A DNA stretch of 34,756 bases from an uncultured Ruminococcus sp. (GTDB lineage Bacteria > Bacillota > Clostridia > Oscillospirales > Ruminococcaceae). The DNA is taken from positions 1-34,756 of the forward strand of contig CAMWYX010000020.1 of NCBI GenBank assembly GCA_947178575.1. Reading direction: 5' to 3'. Of this stretch, positions 32,681 to 34,756 are shown one piece after another. The notes beneath the pieces are model-generated. The model worked only from the letters and a program-made list of their open reading frames with translations, was not told the origin of the DNA and did no database searches. Both the position numbers and the translations under genes were made by a program. Every line of letters begins with the position of its first letter. Within the stretch, counting starts at the first letter, position 1.

Positions 32681-33820
32681 TTAGTCTTCTTTCTTTCTGA
32701 GAACAAAAGCAGTACCGATTGCAACTGCAAGACCTGCAACTGCAACGCCTACACCGGCAACACCTGTCTTAGGAGCATCTGCCTTCTTAGTAGTAGTAGT
32801 ACCTGCTGTTGGTGCCTTTGTAGTACCTGCTGCTGTTGGTGCTTTTGTAGTAGTAGTTCTTACAGTTGAACGAGTTGTAGATGTAGTTGTTTCATTATCA
32901 CCAGCATTTATAGTACCACCAGTTGTAGTAGTTGTTGTAGCACTTCCAGGAGCCTGAGCACCAGTTGTAGTAGTTGTTGTTGCAGGAGCTTCTGTAGTAG
33001 TTGTAGTAGTTGTTACAGGAGCTGCTGTAGTAGTTGTAGTAGTTGTTGTTGCAGGAGCTTCTGTTGTTGTAGTTGTTGTAACAGGCGGCTCTTCATCGTC
33101 AGCGATAGCAATGTAACCATCGAAGCTCTTATCAATATCAGCAAGAGCTGCACACTTTGCTATATCTTCTGCATCAGCAACAAAATTGTAGTTTGTTTCA
33201 GCATTGTAAATACCACGTGTGAATGTCCAGCCCTGCATAGTTTCACCAACAGTGTCCTTTTCCTTATTAGTGAAAAGGTCTTCTGCAGACGGATTGGACT
33301 TGTAGATGATGTCCAGAGGATATACATCACCAGGGGCAGCATCATCAGGAAGAGTAAGTGTAATTTCAGCAAGTACACCTGAACCACCGAAGTTAAAGTC
33401 ACCGGCAGTAGCAATGAATATACCGTTCATATCCTGCTCTGCAGCGGTTTCATCATAAATCGGAGTTGTCCAGCTAAGTTCGCCCTCGTCCTTAACGATA
33501 CAAGTACCCTTCTTTACCGTAGGATTTCCAATCATATTTGCAGGACACTTAACTCTCTTGTCAAAATAGATATGGAAACCTGTAGAAGCATATGAATACT
33601 CATCAGCACTAACTAATACCTGAACTGTAACATTTTTGTTGTCCGGTACTTCATCAAGAACCACCTTGGTCATTGTAACTGTAGGCTTGTACGTAGAAGC
33701 CTCAATTTCAGCCGGTGAAAATCCGTTATCAGCAGCAGCAAAAACATTCATAGAAGCTGCTGAAACAGCAACAGCACCAATAGAAGCAAGAGCAAAAGCC
33801 TTCTTAAATGAATTCTTCAT
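32681..33820 (-). CDS. cell-wall-anchored cohesin-like domain protein (ScaE-like)
   Basis: 379 aa. A signal peptide (about 1-29, ending NVFAAA) is followed by a cohesin-like beta domain (about 47-240) with the typical 'GFHIYFDKRVKC' and 'LAEITLTLPDDAAPGDVYPL' patterns. A long Thr-rich linker (248-345) leads to a sortase-type tail: DAPKTG (348-353), a hydrophobic stretch, and RKKED. The motif differs from LPxTG in having Ala at the first position. The layout recalls single-cohesin cell-surface anchors such as ScaE of Ruminococcus cellulosomes. A dockerin-bearing protein gene ends 85 bases upstream. Cohesin specificity cannot be judged here. Confidence 0.72.
   Translation of the reverse strand: MKNSFKKAFALASIGAVAVSAASMNVFAAADNGFSPAEIEASTYKPTVTMTKVVLDEVPDNKNVTVQVLVSADEYSYASTGFHIYFDKRVKCPANMIGNPTVKKGTCIVKDEGELSWTTPIYDETAAEQDMNGIFIATAGDFNFGGSGVLAEITLTLPDDAAPGDVYPLDIIYKSNPSAEDLFTNKEKDTVGETMQGWTFTRGIYNAETNYNFVADAEDIAKCAALADIDKSFDGYIAIADDEEPPVTTTTTTEAPATTTTTTTTAAPVTTTTTTTEAPATTTTTTGAQAPGSATTTTTTGGTINAGDNETTTSTTRSTVRTTTTKAPTAAGTTKAPTAGTTTTKKADAPKTGVAGVGVAVAGLAVAIGTAFVLRKKED
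32786..33079 (-). repeat. Thr-rich low-complexity repeat region
   Basis: This codes for residues 248-345 of the cohesin-type protein: runs of 6-8 Thr separated by EAPA, AAPV, or GAQAPG, from a DNA repeat of GTAGTTGTT type. It is probably a flexible, possibly O-glycosylated linker. Repeats of this kind vary in length between strains. Confidence 0.75.
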
Positions 33821-33864
33821 TGTAGTTATTTTCCTTTCAGATTATTAAAAGATATTTATGTTCA

Positions 33865-33888
33865 TCTGCCGCCTTGTCCGACGGCAGA
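33865..33888 (-). other. intercistronic hairpin between the dockerin and cohesin genes
   Basis: TCTGCCG pairs with CGGCAGA around a ten-base loop. No U-tract follows, so read-through is expected. It may act as an mRNA processing or stability element that sets the ratio of the two products. Confidence 0.45.
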
Positions 33889-33905
33889 CTTAACATTTGA
33901 ATTAA

Positions 33906-34756
33906 TTAATATTTACCCCAATCGCCAAGAACATCATTCCATGTATCTCTGCCAGGATCAGTACCCGTTGAAACCTTACCATAATATACAAGAATGAATG
34001 AAGCATCACCAGAGTCAACCTTTCTTGCTGGTTTCTTCTTAGCCCTCCAGTTATCAGCTGAATTTTCATTGTCTACATCGCAGAGGAATGCAGCAAAATC
34101 GTCCATGAGCGGGTCGTCTTTAACGAGGTTAGCACTTGAGAACTGTGCATTTTCAAGTTTTTCCGGATTTCCGCCTGATGTTGAAGCCAAAGCATACCAA
34201 ACAAGTACTGCAGAAGCATCAGTTGAATCTGCCTTAAGGTCGAAGTCAGCATCGCCCTTTACACCAACATAAGCTGTAATACCAACCGGTGCGCCGTTGA
34301 AATACCTAATCTGCTGATTTGCAGTTGCAATTACTGTACCTGTTGCCTCGTCAATGATGTCCTTTGTAGCATAAAGCGGAACATTGTGAACAAACTGTTT
34401 TGCTCCGTTTTCAAGAGCCGTATTGTATACACCAGCCGGAGTATTCTTGATTGAGAACGAATTAGTAATATCTACAGGAGTACCCTTTGTGATGATATCC
34501 TCATCAACTATTTCCCCGTTCTCGTCCATATAAACTGTTGCGTGGTCAATTCTATATGTCAGCGATTTAACCTGCTCTGTGTGGAATTCTGTATCAATAT
34601 TGAGATAGAATCCAGCATCTGCATCAAGAAAAACATTTACAACATCAGAAACTACAGCTGTTGTTGTTCCGGGAACACTCGGACCATCTGAAGTTGTTGT
34701 AGTTGTTGTTTCACCTGCAACATCTCCGTCAGTTGTTGTGGTTGTTGTTTCACCTG
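33906..34756 (-). CDS. dockerin-containing secreted protein (5' part missing)
   Basis: The frame is open to the right edge, so only the last 283 residues are visible; the start lies outside. The visible part opens with a Thr-rich linker of 13-residue units (E, six Thr, DGDVAG / SDG), then a strand-rich module of unknown type (34256-34670), and then a dockerin at 33972-34256. The first calcium loop (GDADFDLKADSTDAS) is canonical. The second loop begins DVDNENSADN and ends KVDSGDAS, with about ten extra residues rich in Lys between the halves. The dockerin presumably docks to a cohesin such as the one coded just downstream. Confidence 0.72.
   Translation of the reverse strand, partial: GETTTTTTDGDVAGETTTTTTSDGPSVPGTTTAVVSDVVNVFLDADAGFYLNIDTEFHTEQVKSLTYRIDHATVYMDENGEIVDEDIITKGTPVDITNSFSIKNTPAGVYNTALENGAKQFVHNVPLYATKDIIDEATGTVIATANQQIRYFNGAPVGITAYVGVKGDADFDLKADSTDASAVLVWYALASTSGGNPEKLENAQFSSANLVKDDPLMDDFAAFLCDVDNENSADNWRAKKKPARKVDSGDASFILVYYGKVSTGTDPGRDTWNDVLGDWGKY
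34692..34756 (-). repeat. 39-base direct repeat coding a Thr-rich linker
   Basis: Two near-identical copies (from 34692 and from 34731) of a unit that codes for a 13-residue Thr-rich block. The second copy runs off the window, so the array may be longer. Confidence 0.65.

Noticed and set aside
32786..33079. Regular GT-rich repeats that might suggest a CRISPR array
   Set aside because: They are in-frame Thr codon repeats inside a coding region, with no unique spacers of constant length.

Overview
The window looks like a chromosomal segment of a moderately AT-rich Gram-positive Clostridia species, most likely a Ruminococcus or close Oscillospiraceae relative. The reasons are the gene families, the Shine-Dalgarno-led genes, the sigma-A type promoters (TTGACA/TATAAT, 17-18 bp spacers), and a pair of cellulosome-type proteins at the right edge. 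One of those has a cohesin-like domain, Thr-rich linker and sortase-like tail; the other ends in a dockerin. No rRNA, tRNA, CRISPR array, prophage or intact transposon was seen.

Layout: (a) 1-175 is a short non-coding left edge with an imperfect hairpin resembling an IS200/IS605-type end, plus a strong promoter firing out of the window. (b) 176-5101, minus strand, is a four-gene GldA/GldF/GldG/DUF4340 ABC system of unknown function. (c) 5183-13387, minus strand, is the classical operon rimP-nusA-ylxR-ylxQ-infB-rbfA-nrnA-truB-ribF, driven by a clear promoter at 13456-13484. (d) 13537-14217 encodes a membrane-anchored Ig-like (Big_2) protein. (e) 14512-18258 is a solute-binding lipoprotein co-transcribed with a large polytopic membrane protein. 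(f) 18434-18604 is a 2[4Fe-4S] ferredoxin, divergent from a DUF4352-like lipoprotein. (g) 19410-25536 holds a SpoVB-like flippase (minus), then aminotransferase, unknown 171-aa gene, trpS, mazG, HU and rqcP (plus). (h) 25579-29022, minus strand, has an AraC/GyrI-type regulator, an NAD-dependent epimerase and a second solute-binding lipoprotein. (i) 29131-31780, minus strand, is a compact operon: DUF2500-like protein, ung, metF, and a methionine-synthase activation-domain protein. It is divergent from a TtcA-family gene through a symmetric promoter pair. (j) 32681-34756, minus strand, is the cohesin/dockerin pair.

The core of the window is housekeeping: translation initiation, ribosome maturation, RNA modification, flavin synthesis, nucleotide sanitation and folate one-carbon metabolism. 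The less ordinary parts are the Gld-like ABC system in a presumably non-gliding organism, two paralogous solute-binding lipoproteins without transporter permeases, the unrecognised 171-aa gene, the hairpins placed just after several promoters, and the cohesin/dockerin pair with an unusual second dockerin calcium loop. I found no clear evidence of a wholly new system. The candidates most worth following are listed in the findings.
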